A stretch of 64,000 bases of DNA from Bacillota bacterium (GCA_023459875.1 JAEWRY010000004.1:6995-70994); one strand, 5' to 3'. Shown: positions 25,502 to 33,835, numbered from the stretch's first letter. Made by a program: numbers and translations. Notes: a model not told the origin generated them from the sequence alone.

Positions 25502-25867
25502 ATGAAAGTTCGATCTGCCGCAATAGGAGCGGTACTGATTCTTCTGCTCCTGACTGGCTGCGCAAAGGCGGAAACAGGCGCGGCGGGGAAGGAAAGCGCC
25601 GCTCCCGCTTCCCCAGCCGCGACGGTAACGTCCGGCCTGCCGGCGGAAAGCGCGTCTTCCGGCGCGGCGCCTTCGGGCAGCGAGGCGGAGCCGGCTCCGA
25701 GCGGCGCCGCTGATCCCAAAGCGGCGGCCCCGGGGAGTCCGACCGGCGCAGCTGATCCTAAGGAAGCCGGACAGGTACTCGACGGGATTCTCAATCAGCT
25801 GGATCAGTTGGATCAGCTTTATTCCGAGATGGACGAAGTATCAGACGACGACTTAAATGTCAACTGA
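25502..25867 (+). CDS. Small lipoprotein of unknown function
   Basis: A 121-residue predicted lipoprotein that I do not recognise. The signal peptide ends in lipobox LLTGC, so Cys20 would be lipidated and anchored to the outer face of the membrane. Residues 21-90 are low-complexity Ala/Ser/Pro/Gly with GAADPK twice, a likely spacer. The last 30 residues (GQVLDGILNQLDQLDQLYSEM, then an acidic DDDL tail) look like a short amphipathic or coiled-coil helix. GGAGGTGGG precedes the ATG. It is cotranscribed with the next gene (18-bp gap) and divergent from a two-component system. Confidence 0.75.
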   Translation: MKVRSAAIGAVLILLLLTGCAKAETGAAGKESAAPASPAATVTSGLPAESASSGAAPSGSEAEPAPSGAADPKAAAPGSPTGAADPKEAGQVLDGILNQLDQLDQLYSEMDEVSDDDLNVN

Positions 25868-25885
25868 CCAAAGGAGAGAAAAATT

Positions 25886-26395
25886 ATGTCTAAAAAGATC
25901 ATTGCCGTGCTCTGTGCGCTGACGCTGATGTTAACCGTTTCGGCAGGTGCCGTAGGTACGGGCGCGAAATCGGGCGAAAAAGCCGCCGCAGCGGCCGAAA
26001 ATTCGGAAACCATATCTGAGATTAAAACCCTGCTTGCTCAGGTGAGGGAAAACAGCCTGCAGTTAAGACTTTTGTCTACGAAAAACAGCGATTTACGCCA
26101 GGAATGCAGGGAAAAAATCCGCGCGATTAAAGATGGGAGCGGCACCGTATCCGAGGACACCCTGTCCCAGCTTAAAGAGCTGCTCGACAAGACACAGACG
26201 GTGTATGGACAGCTCGCCGAAACCACGGGCGATGTCCGCGAGCAGATGCTGGAGTATCGGCTGAACAAAATGGATAAGGACTATGACTCCATGCTCTCAA
26301 ACCTGCAAAGTGTCCTCCAGGTGCAGGAGACCCGGATGGAACTGAAAACCCAGCTCAACGACCTGCTGCAGCAGATGGCGGATCTGCTCGGCTGA
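25886..26395 (+). CDS. Secreted helical protein of unknown function
   Basis: A 169-residue exported protein, not recognised. A signal peptide (about 1-22, ending near VSAGAVG) is followed by an almost fully helical mature chain. It has heptad-like Leu/Gln patterns (ETISEIKTLLAQVRENSLQL, SQLKELLDKTQTVYGQL, LKTQLNDLLQQMADLLG). There are no cysteines in the mature part except one in RQECREK. The size and all-helix form recall periplasmic CpxP/Spy-like stress proteins, but no LTxxQ motif is evident, so that is only a comparison. AAAGGAGAG precedes the ATG; a strong terminator follows. Confidence 0.75.
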   Translation: MSKKIIAVLCALTLMLTVSAGAVGTGAKSGEKAAAAAENSETISEIKTLLAQVRENSLQLRLLSTKNSDLRQECREKIRAIKDGSGTVSEDTLSQLKELLDKTQTVYGQLAETTGDVREQMLEYRLNKMDKDYDSMLSNLQSVLQVQETRMELKTQLNDLLQQMADLLG

Positions 26396-26422
26396 CGAGC
26401 CGTCTTGTTTACAAAGAAATGC

Positions 26423-26463
26423 AAAACGGGCGCAAACCGGATGAACCGGTTTGCGCCCGTTTT
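26423..26463. terminator. Bidirectional terminator
   Basis: Perfect 18-bp stem (26423-26440 with 26446-26463, core GGGCGCAAACCGG) and a 5-nt loop. T-runs occur on both strands. It separates two convergent genes. Confidence 0.92.
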
Positions 26464-26494
26464 ACCTTCCAAAGCTTAAACCACGCCGGCGTAA

Positions 26495-26671
26495 TCAGTC
26501 GGCGTAATCATCAGACTTAGATTCAGGGGTTCCGAAGAGGAGAGTACACTCGTCCATGACCTTGTCTTTAATGGGATTCACATAAGTGGATACTTTATCC
26601 CAGTTGGTGACAACATAGCCGGCGGCAGCAACAAGCGCAACGGTTTTGATAAGGGAACTGATGAGCTTCAT
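26495..26671 (-). CDS. Small single-helix membrane protein, unknown
   Basis: A 58-residue protein with one hydrophobic helix (about residues 3-22, SLIKTVALVAAAGYVVTNW), then a short helical stretch and an acidic C-terminus (ESKSDDYAD). The ATG at 26671 follows AGGAGGA at 8-nt spacing and has its own promoter, which supports a real gene. No known family recognised. A 13-bp near-tandem duplication spans its stop codon. Confidence 0.65.
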   Translation of the reverse strand: MKLISSLIKTVALVAAAGYVVTNWDKVSTYVNPIKDKVMDECTLLFGTPESKSDDYAD

Positions 26672-26707
26672 TTCAAGATTTCCTCCTGTCATGTAGATGT
26701 TTATCCT

Positions 26708-26736
26708 ATTTTACACGAAAACAAGACAAATTACAA
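26708..26736 (-). promoter_or_regulatory. Sigma-A promoter of the 58-residue protein gene
   Basis: Minus-strand -35 TTGTAA (26731-26736), 17-bp spacer, -10 TAAAAT (26708-26713), in a very AT-rich 180-bp gap. The remaining part of the gap (26740-26840) is AT-rich and probably holds the promoter of the Asp23 gene, which I could not fix. Confidence 0.65.
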
Positions 26737-26854
26737 TTACTTTAAAAAACTTTTTTGCTTGTATTTTTTCATATAAAGTACTAAAATAATAAAATATATT
26801 GAATATATATCACTTAAGACGCGAGACTTACAGTTTCAGGAAAGGATGATCCTT

Positions 26855-27205
26855 ATGAAGCTGCAAACCGAAAAAGGCGAAATCCGTATCACCAACAATG
26901 TGTTTACTACCATAACGGGCGCGGCGGCAACCAACTGCTTTGGCGTAAAAGGCATGGCGTTGCGCTCCACGACCGACGGCATAGTGCACTTACTGCGGCG
27001 GGAGTCTATGGCAAAGGGCGTTAAAATACGGTTTAACGACGACGCAACCGTTTCCATCGAACTCCATATCGTGGTGGATAACGGTGTCAACCTCACGGCT
27101 GTCAGCGATTCCATTATGAGCGAAGTACGTTATATCGTGAGCCGCAGTACCGGGGTGGAAGTGAAAAGCGTAGACGTATGCATTGACTCCATGGTGATCG
27201 GTTAA
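26855..27205 (+). CDS. Asp23/Gls24-family (YloU-like) protein
   Basis: A 116-residue protein of the Asp23/Gls24 family, membrane- or envelope-associated small proteins in Gram-positives. The sequence has the early GEIRITNNVFTTITGAAA, VKGMALR and the late VSRSTGVEVKSVDVCIDS. The ATG at 26855 is chosen over one at 26846 because GGAAAGG lies at normal distance only from the second. It sits 31 bp before fakA, the yloU-yloV arrangement conserved in Firmicutes. Confidence 0.88.
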   Translation: MKLQTEKGEIRITNNVFTTITGAAATNCFGVKGMALRSTTDGIVHLLRRESMAKGVKIRFNDDATVSIELHIVVDNGVNLTAVSDSIMSEVRYIVSRSTGVEVKSVDVCIDSMVIG

Positions 27206-27236
27206 TGCTTTCAACCGGAAGGAAGGACATTCGCTT

Positions 27237-28880
27237 ATGAGACAGACTGTTGACGGCGGGCTGCTGGCACAAATGATGATCCACGCCGCGGCTTCCATCA
27301 ATTTACAAAAGCAGCAGATCAACGAACTTAACGTATTTCCTGTCCCCGACGGGGATACCGGAACCAACATGAGCCTTACCATCGGAGCAGCCGCGGCTGA
27401 ACTGAAAAAAGGAAAAAACAACACGGTCGGCGAAGTGTCGGCCGTCTGTGCCTCTGCCCTTTTGCGGGGAGCCAGGGGAAACTCCGGCGTGATCCTTTCC
27501 CTGCTGTTCCGGGGTTTTGCGAAGAGCCTTAAGAATAACGAGGAGATGAACGGCGGCGATTTTGCCATTGCCCTGGATTTTGGCGTGGCCACCGCCTATA
27601 AAGCGGTAATGAAGCCCGCCGAGGGCACCATCCTCACCGTCTCCCGCCTGTGTGCCAGGCGGGCGGCTGAATCCGCCCGGGAAAACCCGGCGCTTGAGTA
27701 TGTGCTGGAGGAGTCCCTCAAGGAAGGGCATCTTGCGCTCGCCAATACGGTGGAGCAGAATCCCGTGCTGAAAAAGGCCGGCGTAGTGGATGCGGGCGGC
27801 ATGGGCTTTCTTGTGATTCTCCAGGGAATGCTGGATGAGATCCGCGGCGTTCCCATTCCCGAGGAAGAGGGGGGCACGAGCGAGACCAAGGAAAAGGCCA
27901 ACTTTGCCGATTTTTCAGATGAAGATATTACCTTCAGCTACTGCACCGAATTCATCTGCTCCAAAAACGGGAGAAAGAAGGATACCGAGGCGCTGCGCGC
28001 ATTCTTGAATGCTCTGGGAGACAGCCTTGTTGTGGTGGATGACGATGAGATCATCAAGGTCCATGTTCACACCGACCATCCCGGCCGGGTGCTGGAGGAA
28101 GCCATTCATTACGGTGCTCTTTTAACCGTAAAAATCGAAAATATGCGTGAGCAGCATACCGAGATCCTTGAGGTAGCCGCAAAGGAAGAAGAAAAGGGAC
28201 GCCATATCGCGCCGCCCGAGAAGAAATTGGGCTTTGTCGCCGTGTGTGCGGGTTCCGGGCTGGAAGCCGTTTTCCGCGATCTGGGCGCTGACGGGATCAT
28301 TTCAGGCGGCCAGACAATGAATCCCTCCACGGAGGACATTCTCAGGGAGATTGACCGTACCCCCGCATCAGTCGTCTTTGTACTGCCCAACAATAAGAAC
28401 ATCATCATGGCTGCTCAGCAGTGCGTTCCCCTTTCAGAAGAAAAACGGGTGATCGTACTGCCCACCGCAACGGTACCGCAGGGCATTTCCGCCATGCTGG
28501 CGCTGGACCCCGACGCGTCGGAGGAGGAAAACGCCGAGGCGATGACCAATGCCATCGGCAACGTTAAAACCGCCGAGATCACTTACGCCGCGAGGGATTC
28601 CGAGTTTGACGGCTTTGAAATCCATCAGGGAGATTATCTAGCCCTCGTGGAGCATCAGCTCTTCGGTACCGACAGAAACTTAGAAATCCTCCTTGACCGG
28701 CTGGCGCACGACGATTCCATGCAGAGCGCGGAGTTTATTACCGTGTTTTACGGAAAAGATGTGACCGAAGAACAGGCTCAGAAGGCTCAGGCCTGTTTCG
28801 CGGAAGCCTGTCCCGGGGCCGAGGTGACCCTGCTCTTCGGCGGCCAGCCAGTATATTATTACATGGTCTCCGCGGAGTAG
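27237..28880 (+). CDS. fakA: Fatty acid kinase catalytic protein FakA (YloV, DAK2 domain)
   Basis: Phosphorylates fatty acids bound to FakB (DegV-fold) carriers, making acyl-phosphate for lipid synthesis. It has 547 residues. The N-terminal DAK2/DhaL domain has NVFPVPDGDTGTNMS, RGARGNSGVILS, DAGGMGF and a conserved KPAEGTILTVSR. A middle domain and a C-terminal DegV-like FakA domain follow (late FYGKDVTEEQAQ). It pairs with an Asp23 protein upstream. A DegV protein at 35617-36489 could serve as FakB. A hairpin terminator follows. Confidence 0.92.
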   Translation: MRQTVDGGLLAQMMIHAAASINLQKQQINELNVFPVPDGDTGTNMSLTIGAAAAELKKGKNNTVGEVSAVCASALLRGARGNSGVILSLLFRGFAKSLKNNEEMNGGDFAIALDFGVATAYKAVMKPAEGTILTVSRLCARRAAESARENPALEYVLEESLKEGHLALANTVEQNPVLKKAGVVDAGGMGFLVILQGMLDEIRGVPIPEEEGGTSETKEKANFADFSDEDITFSYCTEFICSKNGRKKDTEALRAFLNALGDSLVVVDDDEIIKVHVHTDHPGRVLEEAIHYGALLTVKIENMREQHTEILEVAAKEEEKGRHIAPPEKKLGFVAVCAGSGLEAVFRDLGADGIISGGQTMNPSTEDILREIDRTPASVVFVLPNNKNIIMAAQQCVPLSEEKRVIVLPTATVPQGISAMLALDPDASEEENAEAMTNAIGNVKTAEITYAARDSEFDGFEIHQGDYLALVEHQLFGTDRNLEILLDRLAHDDSMQSAEFITVFYGKDVTEEQAQKAQACFAEACPGAEVTLLFGGQPVYYYMVSAE

Positions 28881-28904
28881 GCTGAGGAACCGATAACTGA
28901 ACAA

Positions 28905-28934
28905 CAAAAAACCTCGCCTGCGGCGAGGTTTTTT
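28905..28934 (+). terminator. Terminator after fakA
   Basis: 13-bp stem (AAAAAACCTCGCC, 28905-28917, with 28922-28934) and a 4-nt loop, ending in TTTTTT. Confidence 0.92.
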
Positions 28935-28991
28935 GACTAGACAAGTGGAAGTTCGGTTCTCAAATGCATGTTTAGAAAGAAGATTTGAAGA

Positions 28992-30179
28992 ATGTATGAT
29001 TTCACCACATTAAGATCCCGCCGCGATAGGGCTTCGGAAAAATGGGCATGCCTTGCCGCTTCGGGAGTGAAAGACCCTATGGTCGTGCCTCTTTCCATCG
29101 CGGATATGGAGTTCGTCGCCCCACCCGAGATTACCGGAGCCCTTCACCGGGCGGCGGACTTCGGCGTCTTCGGGTATACCATGGCGGACGAGGGATACGA
29201 AGAGGCAGTTTGCGGCTGGATGGAGCGCCGCCACAACTGGAGCATCCGGCCGGAATGGATCGTCAACACCTTCGGAGTCACCCATGCCATTTTGCAGGCC
29301 ATCCATACTTTTACCGAAGAAGGGGACGGGATTATAATCCAACCGCCCATTTATCCGCCCTTCCGCTCCTGCGTGGAGAAGGCGGGCCGCCGGGTGGCGG
29401 AAAATCCGCTGCTTGTCACCGGCGCGGGATATGAAATGGATTATGACGGCCTTGAAGCTCTGGCATCCCGGTCCGACGTGAAGATGCTCCTGCTCTGCTC
29501 TCCCCACAATCCCGCCGGGCGGGTCTGGCGAAGGGAGGAGCTATTGAGGGTCTCGGAAATCTGCCGGAAAAACGGAGTGCTGGTTTTCTCCGACGAAATC
29601 CATTTTGATTTCATCCATCCCCCGCACATCCACACGGTCTATGCCTCGCTGGACGAGGAAACGGCGCAAAACTGCATCGTCGGCACCTCGGCCAGCAAGA
29701 GTTTCAATCTGGCGGGGCTGGCAACCGCGAACGTTATCATACCCAACGGAAAGCTGCGTAAGGCTTTTCAGGATAAGACCGGGGGCTTCACCGGCGAATA
29801 TAACAGTTATTTCGGCCTTTGCGCCACCCGTGCGGCTTATGAGGAAGGGGAGGGCTGGCTGGATGAGCTGCTGCCCGTGATCCGTCGAAACGCACAGGTC
29901 ACCCGTGACTTTCTAGCGGCATTTTTTCCCTCGGTAAAGGTGTCGCCTCTTGAGGGGACCTACCTGATCTGGGCCGATTTCCGTTCGCTCGGCCTATCCC
30001 TCAGGGAACAGAAACGGTTTATGGTGGAAGAAGCAAGACTGTGGCTGGGGGAGGGGACAATTTACGGCAAGGAGGGAGCCGGGTTTGAGCGCATTAACCT
30101 GGCCCTGCCAACCATCTACCTGGAATCTGCGCTCCATCGGCTGGAAGAAGCGGCAAAGCGCATGAACCTTCCCAGGTAA
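28992..30179 (+). CDS. PatB/MalY-type aminotransferase (C-S lyase)
   Basis: Fold-type I PLP enzyme, 395 residues, of the PatB/MalY family whose members cleave cystathionine or other cysteine S-conjugates. Marks are FTTLRSRRDRASEKW at the N-terminus, VPLSIADMEFVAPPEI, LLCSPHNPAGRVW, VFSDEIHFDF, and the PLP lysine in GTSASKSFNLAGLA. The ribosome site is weak (AGAAGA). It stands between two terminators and is convergent with lysA. Cystathionine beta-lyase is likely but substrate cannot be read directly. Confidence 0.88.
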   Translation: MYDFTTLRSRRDRASEKWACLAASGVKDPMVVPLSIADMEFVAPPEITGALHRAADFGVFGYTMADEGYEEAVCGWMERRHNWSIRPEWIVNTFGVTHAILQAIHTFTEEGDGIIIQPPIYPPFRSCVEKAGRRVAENPLLVTGAGYEMDYDGLEALASRSDVKMLLLCSPHNPAGRVWRREELLRVSEICRKNGVLVFSDEIHFDFIHPPHIHTVYASLDEETAQNCIVGTSASKSFNLAGLATANVIIPNGKLRKAFQDKTGGFTGEYNSYFGLCATRAAYEEGEGWLDELLPVIRRNAQVTRDFLAAFFPSVKVSPLEGTYLIWADFRSLGLSLREQKRFMVEEARLWLGEGTIYGKEGAGFERINLALPTIYLESALHRLEEAAKRMNLPR

Positions 30180-30185
30180 AAACAA

Positions 30186-30218
30186 GATGAGCTGCCCCAC
30201 AAGGGCGGCTCATCCTTT
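30186..30218. terminator. Bidirectional terminator
   Basis: 11-bp stem with one T-G pair (GATGAGCTGCC, 30186-30196, with 30204-30214) between the convergent C-S lyase and lysA genes, followed by CTTTAT. Confidence 0.75.
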
Positions 30219-30221
30219 ATA

Positions 30222-31484
30222 TCAGTCACAGTCAAAAATCATGGTGGAGAAATAGTCGTCCGGCGTCTCGGCGCGGCGGATCAGTCTGTCGCCGCCGTCC
30301 TCCCGGAGGAGCACCTCTGAGGAGCGCAGGCGGCCGTTATACTGATACCCCATGGCGAAGCCGTGGGCGCCGGTATCGTGAATGACCAAAAGGTCGCCCA
30401 TGTCGATTTTCGGCAGCATCCGGTCCACAGCGAACTTATCGTTGTTTTCGCACAGGGAGCCGGTGACGTCGTATTTGTGGTCGCAGGCCTCGTTTTCCTT
30501 GCCCATTACCGTGATGTGGTGGTAAGCCCCGTACATGGCGGGGCGCATCAGATTGGCTGCGCAGGCGTCTACCCCGATATATTCTTTGTAGATATGCTTT
30601 TCATGGATGACGCGGGTCACCAGGTGGCCGTAAGGCGCCAGCATGAATCGGCCCAGTTCGGTGAAGATGGCCACGTCTCCCATGCCGGCGGGAACCAGAA
30701 TCTCCTCATATGCCCGGCGTACGCCTTCGCCGATGACAGCGATGTCGTTTGCCGGCTGGTCGGGTAGGTAGGGGATGCCAACGCCGCCGGAGAGATTGAT
30801 GAAAGTAATATGGCATCCGGTCTCGGTGGCCAAGTTAACGGCAGTCTGGAAGAGGACGCGGGCCAAAGCGGGATAATACTCGTTGGACACCGTGTTGGAG
30901 GCCAGGAAGGCGTGAAGTCCGAAATTCTTGGTGCCCATGGATTTGAGCTTTAAGAAGCCCTCGGTGAGCTGCGCGCGGGTAAAGCCGTATTTTGACTCGC
31001 CCGGGTCGCCCATCACCTGTAGGCCCTCCTTGGGATTTCCGAGAGAAAAAGTGCCTCCGGGATTATACCGGCAGCAGACGGTCTCGGGGATGCCGCAGAT
31101 ACCGTTTAAAAAGTCGATGTGCGTTAAGTCATCCAGATTGATGGTGGCCCCCATTCTGGCGGCCATGGCAAACTCCTCGGCGGGGGTGTCGTTGGAGGAG
31201 AACATGATTTCGCTCCCCCGAAAGCCGCACCGCTCGGAGAGCATCAGCTCGGTGAGGGAGGAGCAGTCGGTGCCGCAGCCCTCTTCCCGGAGAATTTTGA
31301 GGATAGCGGCGTTGGGAGTGGCCTTTACCGCGAAATACTCCTTATATCCGGGGTTCCAGGAGAAAGCGGCCAGAAGCTTTCGGGCGTTTTGGCGGATCCC
31401 CTTTTCATCGTATAGATAAAAGGGAGTCGGATATTTTTCGCAAAGGGCTTCCAGCTGGACTTTGGATACAAATGGTTTTTTCAT
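30222..31484 (-). CDS. lysA: Diaminopimelate decarboxylase
   Basis: Last step of lysine synthesis, meso-diaminopimelate to lysine; PLP enzyme of fold-type III. It has 420 residues. The PLP lysine is in EYFAVKATPN; GCGTDCSSLTELMLS, NLSGGVGIPY and the late GAHGFAMGYQYNGR are family hallmarks. The ATG at 31484 follows GAGGCGGA, and a consensus promoter lies about 30 nt upstream, so it is monocistronic. The leader is too short for a lysine riboswitch. Confidence 0.92.
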   Translation of the reverse strand: MKKPFVSKVQLEALCEKYPTPFYLYDEKGIRQNARKLLAAFSWNPGYKEYFAVKATPNAAILKILREEGCGTDCSSLTELMLSERCGFRGSEIMFSSNDTPAEEFAMAARMGATINLDDLTHIDFLNGICGIPETVCCRYNPGGTFSLGNPKEGLQVMGDPGESKYGFTRAQLTEGFLKLKSMGTKNFGLHAFLASNTVSNEYYPALARVLFQTAVNLATETGCHITFINLSGGVGIPYLPDQPANDIAVIGEGVRRAYEEILVPAGMGDVAIFTELGRFMLAPYGHLVTRVIHEKHIYKEYIGVDACAANLMRPAMYGAYHHITVMGKENEACDHKYDVTGSLCENNDKFAVDRMLPKIDMGDLLVIHDTGAHGFAMGYQYNGRLRSSEVLLREDGGDRLIRRAETPDDYFSTMIFDCD

Positions 31485-31514
31485 TGCTCCGCCTCATTTA
31501 AAATACTTTCTACT

Positions 31515-31544
31515 ATTATCATATAAGCGGTCGTTTCCTGTCAA
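31515..31544 (-). promoter_or_regulatory. Sigma-A promoter of lysA
   Basis: Minus-strand -35 TTGACA (31539-31544), 18-bp spacer, -10 GATAAT (31515-31520). The DNA from 31545 to 31705 shows only a small CCCAA/TTGGG hairpin at 31557-31571 and nothing else recognised. Confidence 0.75.
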
Positions 31545-31705
31545 TACCGTGAAACCCCAAGGGATTTGGGAAAAGCGCCCGCCGCTTTATGAAAAAACAC
31601 AAAAAGCAATGGCACCACCGCTTTCGGAAGCCATATTTACGGGGCCAGTGCAAAGAGGTCCTTCTCCAAGCAAGAAATTTCCGCTCAGCCCGCAAAGAAA
31701 AGGAC

Positions 31706-31734
31706 TTGCAATGCAGCAATTGGTATGCTATGAT
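31706..31734 (+). promoter_or_regulatory. Sigma-A promoter of secG
   Basis: -35 TTGCAA (31706-31711), 17-bp spacer, -10 TATGAT (31729-31734). The leader contains a 9-bp hairpin (ACGCCCGCG, 31778-31786, with 31790-31798) just before the ribosome site. Confidence 0.75.
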
Positions 31735-31818
31735 GTAATTCACGTATGGGCAAGGTATGCCCTTTTTAAAGCAGTTTACGCCCGCGCCTCGCGGGTGTCT
31801 TGAAAGGAAAGATGTCAA

Positions 31819-32058
31819 ATGTCCACCCTTCAGCTTGTTCTTACCATCATTCAGGTGATCCTCTGTGTCGCTCTGATCGCCATTGTGCTCCTTCAGTCCG
31901 GTAAAAGCGCGGGACTTTCCGGAGTAATTGCCGGCGGTGCCGATACTTTCCTTTCCAAGAATAAGGGCAAGAGTTGGGACTCCAAGCTTGCCAAGCTGAC
32001 CAAGTGGGTTGCCATCGGCTTTATGATCCTGACGCTGGTGATTACTCTTATCCTGTGA
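31819..32058 (+). CDS. secG: Preprotein translocase subunit SecG
   Basis: Non-essential third subunit of the SecYEG channel. It has 79 residues, two membrane helices (about 4-26 and 55-77) and the conserved loop LLQSGKSAGLSGVIAGGADTF between them. AAAGGA precedes the ATG. It stands alone with its own promoter and terminator; the rnr-smpB genes that often follow secG are absent here. Confidence 0.92.
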   Translation: MSTLQLVLTIIQVILCVALIAIVLLQSGKSAGLSGVIAGGADTFLSKNKGKSWDSKLAKLTKWVAIGFMILTLVITLIL

Positions 32059-32098
32059 CATCTGAACGCTGGTTTCTGATCGTATCTTAGTTTATCAA

Positions 32099-32137
32099 AG
32101 GACCCGGCTTGCACAGGGGCGCGAACCGGGTCTTTTT
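32099..32137 (+). terminator. Terminator after secG
   Basis: Stem GACCCGG (32101-32107) with CCGGGTC (32126-32132), a partly structured loop, then TTTTT. Confidence 0.75.
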
Positions 32138-32150
32138 CGTATTCAAGTTC

Positions 32151-32188
32151 AAGTGTGCCTGCGGAAAGTGAATTTCCGCAGGCACTTT
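32151..32188. terminator. Second hairpin between secG and obg
   Basis: 12-bp core stem TGCCTGCGGAAA (32156-32167) with 32173-32184, flanked by short AAG/CTT complementarity. It is probably the 3' end of the obg transcript on the minus strand; the T-rich side lies on the plus strand. Confidence 0.6.
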
Positions 32189-32199
32189 TCTATTTCCGC

Positions 32200-33477
32200 T
32201 TACCGCTGATATTCGAATTCCAGGTTGTAGAGAGAGACCAGATCGCCGTTTTCAATTCCCATCTCCTCCAGCCGCTCAAAGAGGCCGGACTGGCGCAGCA
32301 TCCGGTCAAACCAGTTTCGGGACTCAAAATCCCCGAAATTGACGTTATTCATGAGGCGCTGGAGCCAGGGGCCTTCCACCAGCCAGACGCCGTCTTCGCG
32401 GCGGATTTCCAGAGGCTGAGACATATCGACCTCGGGCGGGCGCTCCACATACTCCGGCTCGTAAACGGCGATGGGCGGCAGGGTGGCGAGCAGCCCCGCG
32501 GCGGCGGACATCAGTTCCTGCACCCCCTGGTGGGTGGCGGCGGAGAGAGTAAAGAGGGTGAGCCCCTTCGCCTCCACATGGGCCTTTAGCTTTTCCAGCA
32601 GGGAGGGGTCCTCCATAACGTCCGCCTTGTTGGCCGCCACCAGCATGGGGCGGGAGGCGAGAGCGGGGGAGTACTCCCCTAACTCTTTGTTGATGGCCTC
32701 GAAATCCTCCACAGGGTCCCGGCCCTCGCTGCCCGAGACGTCCACGATGTGGATGAGCAGGCGGCAGCGGTCAATGTGCCGCAGGAAATCGTGACCCAGT
32801 CCAGCCCCTTCGGCGGCGCCCTCGATGATGCCGGGGATATCCGCCATGATGAAGGAAACGCCTTCCTTCACGTACACCACGCCCAGATTGGGGAAGAGGG
32901 TGGTGAAGGGATAGTTCGCGATCTTTGGGGTGGCCTTGGAGACCACCGACAACAGCGTGGATTTTCCCACGTTGGGGAAGCCCACCAGCCCCACGTCGGC
33001 CAGCAGCTTCAGCTCCAGCACGACCTCCCGGGTGATGCCGGAAAGGCCCGACTTGGCAAAGCGGGGGGCCTGCCGGGTGGGAGTGGCAAAGTGCTGATTG
33101 CCCCAACCGCCGTTTCCTCCCCGCGCCAGCACAAAGGTTTCTACATTCGACATATCGATAATAATCTCATTTGTGGCCGCATCTCTGATGATGGTGCCGC
33201 GGGGGACCTTAAGGACGAGAGATTTTCCGTCTTTTCCGCTGGAGCCTTTGCCGGAGCCGTCTGCTCCGTTTTCGGCGGCGTATTTGCGCTTGTAGCGGAA
33301 GTCCATGAGAGTGGACATGTGATTGTCGACCGTGAGAATCACGTCGCCGCCCCGGCCCCCGTCCCCGCCGTCCGGGCCGCCGGCCGCAACATATTTTTCC
33401 CGGTGGAAGGCAACTGCGCCGTTGCCGCCCGCACCGGATTTCACCGTGATGTGCGCAGTGTCGATAAAGTTGGGCAT
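32200..33477 (-). CDS. obg: Obg-family ribosome-associated GTPase
   Basis: Essential GTPase in late 50S assembly and stress control. It has 425 residues: an N-terminal glycine-rich Obg fold (about 1-158), the G domain with GLVGFPNVGKST, DIPGIIEGAAEGAGLG and NKAD, and a C-terminal OCT domain (about 350-425). The ATG at 33477 has AAAGGAGGT; the longer open frame upstream is not Obg-like. It follows rplU-prp-rpmA, a conserved cluster, behind an intergenic hairpin. Confidence 0.96.
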   Translation of the reverse strand: MPNFIDTAHITVKSGAGGNGAVAFHREKYVAAGGPDGGDGGRGGDVILTVDNHMSTLMDFRYKRKYAAENGADGSGKGSSGKDGKSLVLKVPRGTIIRDAATNEIIIDMSNVETFVLARGGNGGWGNQHFATPTRQAPRFAKSGLSGITREVVLELKLLADVGLVGFPNVGKSTLLSVVSKATPKIANYPFTTLFPNLGVVYVKEGVSFIMADIPGIIEGAAEGAGLGHDFLRHIDRCRLLIHIVDVSGSEGRDPVEDFEAINKELGEYSPALASRPMLVAANKADVMEDPSLLEKLKAHVEAKGLTLFTLSAATHQGVQELMSAAAGLLATLPPIAVYEPEYVERPPEVDMSQPLEIRREDGVWLVEGPWLQRLMNNVNFGDFESRNWFDRMLRQSGLFERLEEMGIENGDLVSLYNLEFEYQR

Positions 33478-33500
33478 TGAAAGCACCTCCTTTTCGGTGA

Positions 33501-33531
33501 AAGAGCCCCGAACATGTTGTTCGGGGCTCTT
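33501..33531 (-). terminator. Hairpin between rpmA and obg
   Basis: Perfect 14-bp stem (AAGAGCCCCGAACA, 33501-33514, with 33518-33531) and a 3-nt loop. The following T-stretch on the minus strand is short (CTCTTTC), so partial termination or an RNA-processing/attenuation site is likely. Confidence 0.7.
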
Positions 33532-33547
33532 AGCTTTACCCATTTAT

Positions 33548-33832
33548 TTACTCAGCATTCTCCAGAATAGAGACCTGCTTGCGGTCCTTGCCCAGACGCT
33601 CAAACTTAACCTTGCCGTCCCGAAGGGCGAACAGGGTGTCGTCGCTGCCGCGGCCGACATTGGTGCCGGGATGGATATGGGTGCCCCGCTGACGGACTAG
33701 GATATTGCCGGCCAGAACGAACTGACCGTCTCCCCGCTTGACGCCGAGACGCTTGGACTCGGAATCGCGGCCGTTGCGGGTGGAGCCTACGCCCTTTTTA
33801 TGAGCGAAGAACTGAAGTCCGATATGAAGCAT
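33548..33832 (-). CDS. rpmA: 50S ribosomal protein L27 with cleavable N-terminus
   Basis: Ribosomal protein L27, 94 residues, near the peptidyl transferase centre. It begins MLHIGLQFF before AHKKGVGSTRNGRDSESKR, the Firmicutes-type extension removed by the protease Prp. The prp gene lies 3 bp upstream in the same operon. Otherwise it is a standard L27. Confidence 0.97.
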   Translation of the reverse strand: MLHIGLQFFAHKKGVGSTRNGRDSESKRLGVKRGDGQFVLAGNILVRQRGTHIHPGTNVGRGSDDTLFALRDGKVKFERLGKDRKQVSILENAE

Positions 33833-33835
33833 TGG

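Noticed and set aside
31485..31514. Lysine riboswitch before lysA
   Set aside because: The promoter leaves a leader of only about 25 nt.
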